In this document: positions 33,538-40,244 of the stretch, piece by piece
How the letters are laid out: the number at the start of each line of letters is the position of its first letter
Position numbering within the stretch: position 1 is the stretch's first letter
From: Catellatospora sichuanensis
Lineage (GTDB): Bacteria > Actinomycetota > Actinomycetes > Mycobacteriales > Micromonosporaceae
Assembly: GCF_007483665.1 (NCBI RefSeq)
Contig: NZ_VIQO01000002.1
Span: 310,001 to 374,000, forward strand
Direction of reading: 5' to 3'
Length of the DNA stretch: 64,000 bases
Program-made: the position numbers and the translations under genes
Notes under the pieces: model-generated
Database searches by the model: none
What the model saw: only the letters and a program-made list of their open reading frames with translations
Told to the model about the DNA's origin: nothing

Positions 33538-34911
33538 GTGCGCTACTACGAGAACGTCGTCGAGCTGATCGGTAACACCCCGCTGGTCAAGCTCCGGAAT
33601 GTCACCGATCCAGGCGGCCCCACCGTGCTCGCCAAGGTCGAATATATGAACCCGGGCGGCTCGGTCAAGGACCGGATCGCGCTGCGGATGGTCGAGGCGG
33701 CGGAGCGGGACGGCCTGCTCAAGCCCGGCGGCACCATCGTCGAGCCGACGAGCGGCAACACCGGGGTCGGGCTGGCGCTGGTCGCCCAGCTCAAGGGATA
33801 CAAGTGCGTCTTCGTCTGCCCCGACAAGGTCAGCGAGGACAAGCAGAACGTCATGCGGGCGTACGGCGCGGAGGTCGTGGTCTGCCCGACCGCGGTCGCG
33901 CCCGAGGACCCGCGGTCCTACTACAACGTCTCGGACCGGCTGGCCCGCGAGATCCCGGGCGCGTGGAAGCCGAACCAGTACTCGAACCCGAACAACCCCC
34001 TCTCGCACTACGAGCAGACCGGTCCGGAGCTGTGGGAGCAGACCGACGGCCGGATCACGCACTTCGTGGCGGGTGTCGGCACCGGCGGCACCATCAGCGG
34101 CATCGGGCGCTACCTCAAGGAGGTCTCCCAGGGCCGCGTGAAGATCATCGGCGCGGACCCGGAGGGTTCGGTCTACTCCGGCGGCACCGGCCGGCCGTAC
34201 CTGGTCGAGGGCGTCGGCGAGGACTTCTGGCCGGAGACCTACGACCGGACCGTCTGCGACGAGATCGTCGAGGTCACCGACAAGGAGTCGTTCGCGATGA
34301 CCCGGCGGCTGGCCCGCGAGGAGGGTCTGCTGGTCGGCGGCTCCTGCGGCATGGCCGCGGTGGCGGCGCTGAAGGTCGCCGAGCGGGCCGGGCCGGACGA
34401 CGTGGTCGTGGTGCTGCTGCCCGACGGCGGCCGGGGCTACCTGTCGAAGCTGTTCAACGACGACTGGATGGCGCGCTACGGCTTCCTGCGCACGGACGAG
34501 CACGGCGCGACCGTCGCCGACATCCTGACCGCCAAGTCGCATACCAAGGGCGCGCTGCCGGAGCTGATCCACGTGCACCCGACCGAGACCGTGCGTGACG
34601 CCATCGACATCATGCGCGAGTACGGCGTCTCCCAGCTGCCCGTGCTGAAGGCCGAGCCGCCGGTCGTCACCGGCGAGGTGGCCGGCGCGGTGGCCGAGAA
34701 GGACCTGCTGGACGCGCTGTTCACCGGCGCGGCGGCGCTGCACGACCCGCTGGACCGGCACGTCGGCCCGGCGCTGCCGATGATCGGCGGCGGCCAGCCG
34801 GTGGCCGAGATCGTGGCGCTGCTGGAGAAGGCCGACGCGGCGATGGTCCTGATCGACGGCAAGCCCCGCGGCGTGCTCACCCGCCAGGACCTGCTGGCCC
34901 AGCTGGGCTGA
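33538..34911 (+). CDS. cbs: Cystathionine beta-synthase
   Basis: PLP enzyme condensing serine (or acetylserine) and homocysteine to cystathionine, the first step of reverse trans-sulfuration. The 457-residue protein has ELIGNTPLVKLRNV, the PLP lysine in GGSVKDRIALR (Lys44), TSGNTGVGLALVAQLKGY, the phosphate loop GVGTGGTISGIGRYLKE and SCGMAAVAALKVAE. The C-terminal 130 residues contain a pair of CBS domains (LIHVHPTETVRDAIDIMREYGVSQLPVLKAE). It lacks the heme-binding N-terminus of animal enzymes. metB at 45337 supplies the complementary enzyme. A wobble-rich hairpin follows the stop. Confidence 0.95.
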   Translation: MRYYENVVELIGNTPLVKLRNVTDPGGPTVLAKVEYMNPGGSVKDRIALRMVEAAERDGLLKPGGTIVEPTSGNTGVGLALVAQLKGYKCVFVCPDKVSEDKQNVMRAYGAEVVVCPTAVAPEDPRSYYNVSDRLAREIPGAWKPNQYSNPNNPLSHYEQTGPELWEQTDGRITHFVAGVGTGGTISGIGRYLKEVSQGRVKIIGADPEGSVYSGGTGRPYLVEGVGEDFWPETYDRTVCDEIVEVTDKESFAMTRRLAREEGLLVGGSCGMAAVAALKVAERAGPDDVVVVLLPDGGRGYLSKLFNDDWMARYGFLRTDEHGATVADILTAKSHTKGALPELIHVHPTETVRDAIDIMREYGVSQLPVLKAEPPVVTGEVAGAVAEKDLLDALFTGAAALHDPLDRHVGPALPMIGGGQPVAEIVALLEKADAAMVLIDGKPRGVLTRQDLLAQLG

Positions 34912-34916
34912 TTCCG

Positions 34917-34957
34917 ACCGTGGTGCGGAGTTCCTGTGGGGAGCTCTGCACCACGGT
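34917..34957 (+). terminator. Hairpin terminator after cbs
   Basis: ACCGTGGTGCGGAGTTCC pairs over 18 bp with GGAGCTCTGCACCACGGT (two G-U pairs) around a short loop, five bases after the stop. Confidence 0.75.
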
Positions 34958-35136
34958 GCCCGGCCGTGGCTTTCGAGGGCGGCCGGTTCTCCGGCCCGCT
35001 CGGCGACGCGAAGCGGCCGCGGGTGAACCCGGCCGCCCCCTGGGCATGGCCGGAACCCGCAGGCGCAGCCCCGGGTCGAACCGTCATGCCGGTGTGTCGG
35101 AAGTGCCACTTTCACGATCGACGTGCGGCGGCGGGC

Positions 35137-35142
35137 TACCCT
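35137..35142 (+). promoter_or_regulatory. Putative -10 box, leaderless gene at 35149
   Basis: TACCCT, six bases before the ATG; it decides the start against upstream in-frame codons. Confidence 0.4.
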
Positions 35143-35148
35143 CCGGAC

Positions 35149-36168
35149 ATGCGGAGGCCGAACGTGCTGAGCCGCTGGGTGCGCCGGATGAGCGGCGTGC
35201 CGGGACGAGCCGTGCGCGGGGTGCTGCTGACGCTGCCGCTGGCCCTGGTGCTCGCTGTCGCGCCCGCCCGCGCGGGCGCGCCGGCCCCCGACCCGCTGGA
35301 CCTCGAACGGTCGACCGCACTGGCCGCCTGTGCGCCCAACGTCGACCTGCGCGACCCCGATGGCCTGCCGCTGCCCCGCCCGCTGGCGCGCGGCGCCCGG
35401 GTGCTGCTGTACCTGCGCCAGGACCAGACGAACGTGCTCACCATCCGCTCGGGCGAGCTCAACCGGATCGCCGAGCTCATTCTCACCACGCCGCCCACCG
35501 AGTCCGCGCCGCTGCTGGTGAACGTGGACACCCGGCTGGTCGACGATCGGCTGGCCTGGGCCGTGCCCCGGGTCACCGACATCGGCGGCGGCCCGGTCGA
35601 CAGTGTCGTGTGGCACTTCCCCAGCGCGATACGCATCCTCCTGACCGGCCCGCCGGCACCCGGCGTGATCTTCGCTCCGCGGGCGGAAATGCTCGTCGCA
35701 CCGAGCCCGCCGCCCTCGCCGAGCCCCACGCCCAGCCCGTCGGCCGGGCCCAGCCTGTCGCCCGCCGCCACGCCGTCACCGACCGGACCCCGGGCCTCCG
35801 CCGGTCCGGCCGGAGCGCCATTGGTCGCGCCGGGGCCGCTGCCGGTCGCAGCCCGGCCCGTCGGGGTGCCGGCGGTGTATGCGGTCCGCGAGGCGCCCGT
35901 CCTGCCGGACGGCCTGGACTGCGCCCCGCCGCCGTCGGCCTCGCCCAGCCCGTCCGCCCCCGCGGAGCCCAGTCTCGCGCCCGGGGCGGGCGTTCCGGAG
36001 CCGGGCGCAACCGGCTCCGCGGCGGCGTCGGCCAAGCCGGTGGCCGAGCGCCTGATGGCGCTGGCGTCACGCCCTGTTACCTGGTTCGGGGTCGCCGGGA
36101 TGCTGGTGGGGCTGGCCCTGCTTATCGCAGTAATCGCTGGTAGCCGGGCGCGTCGCCGCTTCCGTTAG
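35149..36168 (+). CDS. Secreted membrane-anchored Pro/Ser-rich protein
   Basis: A 339-residue protein: signal peptide (VLLTLPLALVLAVAPARAGA), an exported folded domain of about 150 residues (TALAACAPNVDLRDP, RGARVLLYLRQDQTNVLTIRSGELNRIAELIL, DSVVWHFPSAIRILLTG), a long Pro/Ser/Ala-rich stalk with PSPTPSPS-like runs, and one C-terminal transmembrane helix (WFGVAGMLVGLALLIAVIAG) followed by RARRRFR. This is the layout of a cell-surface display protein. There is no LPxTG. Function is unknown. Confidence 0.82.
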   Translation: MRRPNVLSRWVRRMSGVPGRAVRGVLLTLPLALVLAVAPARAGAPAPDPLDLERSTALAACAPNVDLRDPDGLPLPRPLARGARVLLYLRQDQTNVLTIRSGELNRIAELILTTPPTESAPLLVNVDTRLVDDRLAWAVPRVTDIGGGPVDSVVWHFPSAIRILLTGPPAPGVIFAPRAEMLVAPSPPPSPSPTPSPSAGPSLSPAATPSPTGPRASAGPAGAPLVAPGPLPVAARPVGVPAVYAVREAPVLPDGLDCAPPPSASPSPSAPAEPSLAPGAGVPEPGATGSAAASAKPVAERLMALASRPVTWFGVAGMLVGLALLIAVIAGSRARRRFR

Positions 36169-36180
36169 CCCGTTTCGGCG

Positions 36181-36205
36181 GCAGTCGCACAGCCTGTGCG
36201 ACTGC
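36181..36205 (+). terminator. Perfect 11-bp hairpin
   Basis: GCAGTCGCACA and TGTGCGACTGC around a 3-base loop, 12 bases after the preceding stop. Confidence 0.75.
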
Positions 36206-36270
36206 TCTGCTTGTGCCGAGTGTTGACTAAGCGTACGGAAGCGGCAGTGCTACCGAGGGGAGAGTGGATC

Positions 36271-36609
36271 GTGGTCACCGTCGACCATGCACCACCCACC
36301 GAGACCAGCCACATCGAACCCTCCGACATAACCGACCACCTGCTGTGGCGCGACGCGCAGCAGATGCTGGAGCGGCACAACAGACCTGACGACGACCATC
36401 TCTGCAACTGGTGCGGTCAGCATTGGCCGTGCCCGCCACGAAAGCTGGCCGAGCGCGCGGAAGCCGCGGCCAGCCGGAACTGGCGGGAGGCCTGGACCGT
36501 GCGGCACGACATCAACGGGATGCGCTCATTGCCCGCCTGGCGCGCCGACCTTGGCGAGCGTGGCGGCTCCATCATGCGAAACGGCACCCGCAGGAGCCTC
36601 TTCGACTAG
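36271..36609 (+). CDS. Small cysteine-containing protein, unknown
   Basis: A 112-residue cytosolic protein. The centre contains HLCNWCGQHWPCPPRKLAERAEA, a CxxC...C arrangement with flanking His and Trp that could bind zinc. The N-terminus is acidic (DHAPPTETSHIEPSDITDHLLWRDAQQML), the C-terminus basic. GTG at 36271 has GAGGGGAGAG seven bases upstream, better than the longer in-frame ATG at 36196, which lies in the hairpin. No DNA-binding fold is identified; it is not WhiB, as the four-cysteine set is incomplete. Confidence 0.72.
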   Translation: MVTVDHAPPTETSHIEPSDITDHLLWRDAQQMLERHNRPDDDHLCNWCGQHWPCPPRKLAERAEAAASRNWREAWTVRHDINGMRSLPAWRADLGERGGSIMRNGTRRSLFD

Positions 36610-37136
36610 CCAACCACAGGGTGTTCCGATGCCCCGCCGTCCCCCGGCACGTGGTCATCGGGCCCCGTCCCAGCGGCGACGCCGTTGCGCTCCGCCAGCG
36701 TAGGCGTGCCGCGTGCATCTGTACGGCTGATCGGGAGTCGACATGCCTCCGTCGACTCCAAGCGCCTCCGGCCAGGCGTTTCTCCCCAGTCGTGCGGGTG
36801 CGTCAGTGGGCGAGGGTACGTGATCTCCGGTTCCCCGCAGTCCGGTCACGTACCCTCGCCCCGACTCGGCTAAGGCGAGAACTTCCAGACCAGCAGCAGA
36901 TAACCGCCGCAGTACGCGGAGACGAGCGCTTGAGGTGGACGTCGGCCGCGGCGGGATGGCCCTCAGCCGCGATGTGGACATGGTGCCCGGCGGCGGCACG
37001 GTTGCCCAGCAGGCCGAAGGCGTCCTTCCCGGTCAGGTGGGCCCAGCTGAACAGGACGACGAGGCCGCTGGTGCGGGCGGCATGCCACGAGCGCGGGCCA
37101 GGCGGCGGCCGCCGCGACGAGCTTAGGCCGTCGCGG
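36610..37136. other. Gene-poor region with hairpin and possible gene remnant
   Basis: 527 bp without a supportable gene. A minus-strand stretch near 36940-37090 has strongly GC-biased third positions and reads sensibly (SGLVVLFSWAHLTGKDAF then GLLGNRAAAGHHVHIAAEG), but lacks a clear start and decays into atypical codons, so it may be a gene fragment. A perfect 15-bp inverted repeat (36809-36823 with 36846-36860) lies beside it. Confidence 0.45.
36809..36860. terminator. Perfect 15-bp inverted repeat
   Basis: GGCGAGGGTACGTGA and TCACGTACCCTCGCC around a 22-base loop, between the converging small-protein gene and rnz; probably a terminator. Confidence 0.55.
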
Positions 37137-38048
37137 TCACCGGCGAGGTGGTACGGCGATCCGGGCCAATTCCTCGGCCACCACGATCTCCCCGTCGAAG
37201 TACGCCGCGGCCTCATGGCCGAAAACGGCGGCATCCGGGTGGCGCTGGGAGAAGTGGGTGAGCACGAGCCGCCGTACGCCCGCCTCGGTGGCGATCCGGG
37301 CCGCCTGCGCGGCCGTGAGATGCCCTGCCTCCGCCGCCAGCGCGGCCTCCGACTCCAGGAACGTCGACTCGATGACGAGCAGGTCGGCGCCCTCGGCCAG
37401 CTGGATCGCGGCGTCGCACCAGCCGGTGTCCATCACGAAGGCGACCACCTGCCCCGGGCGCGGCTCGCTGACCTCGTCGAGGGTCACCAGCCGACCGCCG
37501 GCCACCACCGTGCCCACGCGCTGCAGCACGCCGACGTCCGGGCCGTGCACACCGAGCGCGGCCAGCCGCTCCGGCAGCATGCGGCGGCCGTCGGGCTCGG
37601 CCAGGCGGTAGCCGTACGACTCGACCGGGTGTCGCAACCGGCGTGCGCTGAGCGTGCCGAACGGTCCGGTGGCCAGCACGCCGTCCCCCTCGACCGGGCA
37701 CTCGGCGAGGCGGGCCTGGTCGTGGAAGTGGCTGGCGTGGCGCAGCCGCTGCAGGAACTCCGCGCCGGAGCCGGGGAAGTGGACCGGCACCTCGTGCGGC
37801 ACCCGGTCCAGCGACAGCCGCTGCACGATGCCCGGCAGACCGAGGCAGTGGTCGCCGTGGAAGTGCGTGATGCAGATCCGGGTGATGTCGCTCGCCGCGG
37901 CCCCGGCCAGCAGCAGCTGCCGCTGGGCGCCCTCACCCGGGTCGAACAGCAGACCCTGGTCGTCCCAGCGCAGCAGATAGCCGTTGTGCGCGCGCTGGCG
38001 GGTGGGCACCTGGCTCGCCGTGCCGAGCACGATCAACTCCCGGCTCAC
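37137..38048 (-). CDS. rnz: Ribonuclease Z
   Basis: Metallo-beta-lactamase-fold endonuclease that matures tRNA 3' ends. The 303-residue product has [23 protein letters not shown], the zinc motif HFHGDH (62-67), a later VMDTG, and [10 protein letters not shown] near the C-terminus. The residue set fits RNase Z/BN. It is relevant that the tRNA-Leu in this window encodes its own CCA. GTG at 38048 overlaps the TGA of a 10-codon upstream ORF (GTGA). The frame is open far upstream but runs through tandem repeats, so the short start is preferred. Confidence 0.9.
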   Translation of the reverse strand: MSRELIVLGTASQVPTRQRAHNGYLLRWDDQGLLFDPGEGAQRQLLLAGAAASDITRICITHFHGDHCLGLPGIVQRLSLDRVPHEVPVHFPGSGAEFLQRLRHASHFHDQARLAECPVEGDGVLATGPFGTLSARRLRHPVESYGYRLAEPDGRRMLPERLAALGVHGPDVGVLQRVGTVVAGGRLVTLDEVSEPRPGQVVAFVMDTGWCDAAIQLAEGADLLVIESTFLESEAALAAEAGHLTAAQAARIATEAGVRRLVLTHFSQRHPDAAVFGHEAAAYFDGEIVVAEELARIAVPPRR

Positions 38049-38077
38049 GGACGCCCCCACGTGGAGATCGTCTTCAC
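38045..38077 (-). CDS. Leaderless 10-codon uORF overlapping rnz start
   Basis: GTG at 38077 lies six bases after TACCCT and reads [10 protein letters not shown] then TGA; that TGA overlaps the rnz GTG as GTGA. rnz has no good Shine-Dalgarno of its own, so entry through this uORF is plausible. Not proven. Confidence 0.35.
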   Translation of the reverse strand: MKTISTWGRP

Positions 38078-38083
38078 CGGGGG

Positions 38084-38089
38084 AGGGTA
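38084..38089 (-). promoter_or_regulatory. Putative -10 box of rnz uORF
   Basis: TACCCT on the minus strand, six bases before the uORF GTG. Confidence 0.4.
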
Positions 38090-38159
38090 CCGCGTGCGCC
38101 GGACACGCCCAGCGTTCTTCCAGCAAGGGCCGAGGCAACGCCGACGTCACGTGCCTAAC

Positions 38160-38291
38160 GTCGCCCGCACAGGGCCGCCCAGGGGTAACGCCCGCACAGG
38201 GCCACCAGGGGTAACGCCCGCACAGGGCCACCAGGGGTAACGCCCGCACAGGGCCACCAGGGGTATCGCCCGCCACAAGGGGCATCAGGGG
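38160..38291. repeat. 26-bp tandem direct repeats
   Basis: Three exact units (38186-38211, 38212-38237, 38238-38263), each beginning TAACGCCCGCACAGG and ending CCACCAGGGG, with a degenerate unit before (38160-38185) and one or two after (38264-38291). They fill the divergent rnz/dioxygenase intergenic region. No spacers are present, so this is not a CRISPR. Confidence 0.9.
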
Positions 38292-38306
38292 TAGGGGGAC
38301 GAGGCG

Positions 38307-39221
38307 ATGGGACACGATCACGAGGGCCAGCGGGTGAGCCGCCGGTCGATCTTCGCGGGGATCAGCTCGATCGGGCTGGGCAGCCTGCTCGCCGCCTGTG
38401 GTGACGGCACGCCCGCCACGACGACCAGCGGGGAGGCGGTGTCGCCGGATGCGACCACGTCGGCGGACCTGACCGGCCTGTTCGCCGACGCCAACACGTG
38501 CCGGCTGGCGCCGTCCACCACGCAGGGGCCGTACTACTTCGACGCGGACAAGATCCGCAGTGACATCCGGGAGGACCGTGCCGGCACCCGGCTGCGGGTG
38601 GTGCTGAAGGTCCAGGACAGCGAGCAGTGCAAGCCGCTCACCAACGCGGTCGTGGAGATCTGGCACTGCGACGCGGCGGGCCTGTACTCCGGCGCTGAGT
38701 CGCTGTCCTCGGGCGGCGGCGGGCAGCCCGGCGGCGCCCCGCCCAGCGGGGCACCCGGCGGTGGCCCCGGCGGGACGCCACCCAGTGGGGCACCCGGCGG
38801 GACTCCGCCCGGCGGGAACGCGCCCGGTGGCGCGAACGGCGGCGGCGCGAACGACGGCATGGCCGACCTGCAGCCGGTCGACGACCAGCGTTACCTGCGC
38901 GGGGCCCAGGTCACCAACGCCGACGGGATCGTCGAGTTCACCACGATCTGGCCCGGCTGGTATCGCGGCCGCACCGTGCACATCCACGCGATGGTGCACG
39001 TCGGCAGTACCCGGGTGCTTACCACCCAGCTGATGTTCGACGAGGCGCTCAACACGAAGGTGTTCGCGGCGGCCCCGTACGCGTCGCACACAGGGCGGGA
39101 CACGTTCAACGACGGCGACGGCATCTTCCAGAACACCATGCTGCTGAAGGTCACCGAGGACGGTGACGGCTACCTCGGGGTGCTGGTGCTGGCCGCCGAC
39201 TCGGACTCCGACGGCAGCTGA
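38307..39221 (+). CDS. TAT-exported lipoprotein, intradiol dioxygenase fold
   Basis: A 304-residue protein related to intradiol ring-cleavage (catechol/protocatechuate) dioxygenases, which use non-heme Fe(III) bound by two Tyr and two His. A TAT signal ([21 protein letters not shown], twin Arg 12-13) ends in a lipobox with Cys31, so the protein is external. Candidate ligands are in TTQGPYYFD and [14 protein letters not shown]. Between the two halves lies a collagen-like Gly/Pro insert of about 45 residues (repeats of [11 protein letters not shown] type). No aromatic-catabolism genes are near. ATG at 38307 lies 16 bases past the tandem repeats. Confidence 0.87.
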   Translation: MGHDHEGQRVSRRSIFAGISSIGLGSLLAACGDGTPATTTSGEAVSPDATTSADLTGLFADANTCRLAPSTTQGPYYFDADKIRSDIREDRAGTRLRVVLKVQDSEQCKPLTNAVVEIWHCDAAGLYSGAESLSSGGGGQPGGAPPSGAPGGGPGGTPPSGAPGGTPPGGNAPGGANGGGANDGMADLQPVDDQRYLRGAQVTNADGIVEFTTIWPGWYRGRTVHIHAMVHVGSTRVLTTQLMFDEALNTKVFAAAPYASHTGRDTFNDGDGIFQNTMLLKVTEDGDGYLGVLVLAADSDSDGS

Positions 39222-39236
39222 GCCGTTCGCGGGCGG

Positions 39237-39761
39237 TCAGGGGATCGGCCGGGCGTATCGCACGACCGGCACGACCGCGGGGCCGATCGGGGTGGTGCGG
39301 GTGACGCCGTCGGCGGCCCAGCCACCCCGCTCGTAGAAGCGCCGGGCCCGGGTGTTGTCGCTGACGACGTACAGCAGCGCCTGGTGGTGGCCGAGGGCGG
39401 CGAACCCGGCCAGGCAGGTGTTCATCAGCGCCAGCCCCACGCCCGAACCGATCGCATCCGGGTGGACGTGGATGGCGTTGAGCATGCCGGTGCCGACCGG
39501 GGCCTGTTCCTCGGCCCCGGCGGGACCCAGGTAGCAGAAGCCGACCACGGCACCGCCGCGTTCGGCGAGGTGCAGGCGGTGCGTGCCCGCCTCGGCGGCG
39601 TACCGCCGCGCCCACTTGTCCTGCTGCACCGCGACGGTGATCTCCGCCAGCTCCTGCGGCGTGAGCAGTTCCCGGTACGCCGACCGGCGGCTCAGGGCGT
39701 GCAGCTCGCCGATCGCGGCCACGTCCTCGGGCGTGCCGCCCCGGCGGATCGTCAGCGTCAT
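39237..39761 (-). CDS. GNAT family N-acetyltransferase
   Basis: A 174-residue GNAT acetyltransferase. Motif A is AIHVHPDAIGSGVGLALMNTCL (acetyl-CoA pyrophosphate loop) and motif B is ALLYVVSDNTRARRFYERGGW. The N-terminus MTLTIRRGGTPEDVAAI is typical. Substrate is unknown. ATG at 39761 has TAGCGT seven bases upstream on the minus strand. It converges with the dioxygenase gene, 15 bases apart. Confidence 0.88.
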   Translation of the reverse strand: MTLTIRRGGTPEDVAAIGELHALSRRSAYRELLTPQELAEITVAVQQDKWARRYAAEAGTHRLHLAERGGAVVGFCYLGPAGAEEQAPVGTGMLNAIHVHPDAIGSGVGLALMNTCLAGFAALGHHQALLYVVSDNTRARRFYERGGWAADGVTRTTPIGPAVVPVVRYARPIP

Positions 39762-39768
39762 GCCGGGA

Positions 39769-39774
39769 ACGCTA
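39769..39774 (-). promoter_or_regulatory. Putative -10 box, leaderless GNAT gene
   Basis: TAGCGT on the minus strand, seven bases before the ATG. Confidence 0.4.
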
Positions 39775-39921
39775 CTGCCTGGTGAAAGCCATGTCCGGCC
39801 CGGCCGACGTCATCTGGATCACCAAACGTCAGAGGGTGCGGACCTCGAATGCGGCATCGACCGACATCGACCCGAAGGTGCGGGCACATCTCTCACCCGC
39901 CCGGCCCGGCCGACCGTCCAC

Positions 39922-40000
39922 ATGATCGTCCGACTTGCCCGGCAGCTGTGCGTATCTTGACCCGTCTTTCGCCCACCTGCCCGGCAAGTCGGACGATCAT
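39922..40000. repeat. Dispersed palindromic element, copy D (inverted)
   Basis: Fourth copy. The core 39924-39998 has arms GATCGTCCGACTTGCC and GGCAAGTCGGACGATC that match almost perfectly. The centre reads as the reverse complement of the other copies (TGTGCGTATCTTGACC, TCTTTCGCCCACC), so this copy is flipped. It lies between the divergent GNAT and GH3 genes. Confidence 0.87.
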
Positions 40001-40060
40001 GCGAGCGCGCTTCCTGGGCGGGAAGAGGGGTCGGGGTCCGGAAGCGCGGGCGTGGTTCTA

Positions 40061-40071
40061 CGAAAGTTTCG
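40061..40071. promoter_or_regulatory. Putative operator CGAAAGTTTCG before GH3 gene
   Basis: Palindrome CGAAA-G-TTTCG nested within GGTTC...GAACC, 58 bases upstream of the -35 box. It resembles operators I recall for xylan/xyloside regulators of actinomycetes (CGAA...TTCG type). No regulator gene is adjacent. Confidence 0.4.
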
Positions 40072-40128
40072 GAACCAGGATGCGGGCTCCGAATTCGACG
40101 GTGTGGGCGACAAAGTGGCTCACAACCC

Positions 40129-40159
40129 TTGTCTCCGAGCGGGATCAGGGTGCTAGGGT
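40129..40159 (+). promoter_or_regulatory. GH3 promoter
   Basis: TTGTCT (40129-40134), 19 bases, TAGGGT (40154-40159). The leader to the ATG would be about 80 nt and contains CCGGAA repeats. Confidence 0.45.
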
Positions 40160-40244
40160 GCGATGGCTGATGCCTCAGTGGCGAGGTGTGAATACCGGAA
40201 ACTACCGGAAGTTCAGTCATTCCGGGTGGAAGACAGGCAGGGCG

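Noticed and set aside
36271-36609. WhiB-like Fe-S regulator
   Set aside because: Only a CxxC...C pattern is present; the four-cysteine set and the GVWGG-type motif of WhiB are missing.
38160-38291. CRISPR array
   Set aside because: Repeats are contiguous with no unique spacers and no cas genes nearby.
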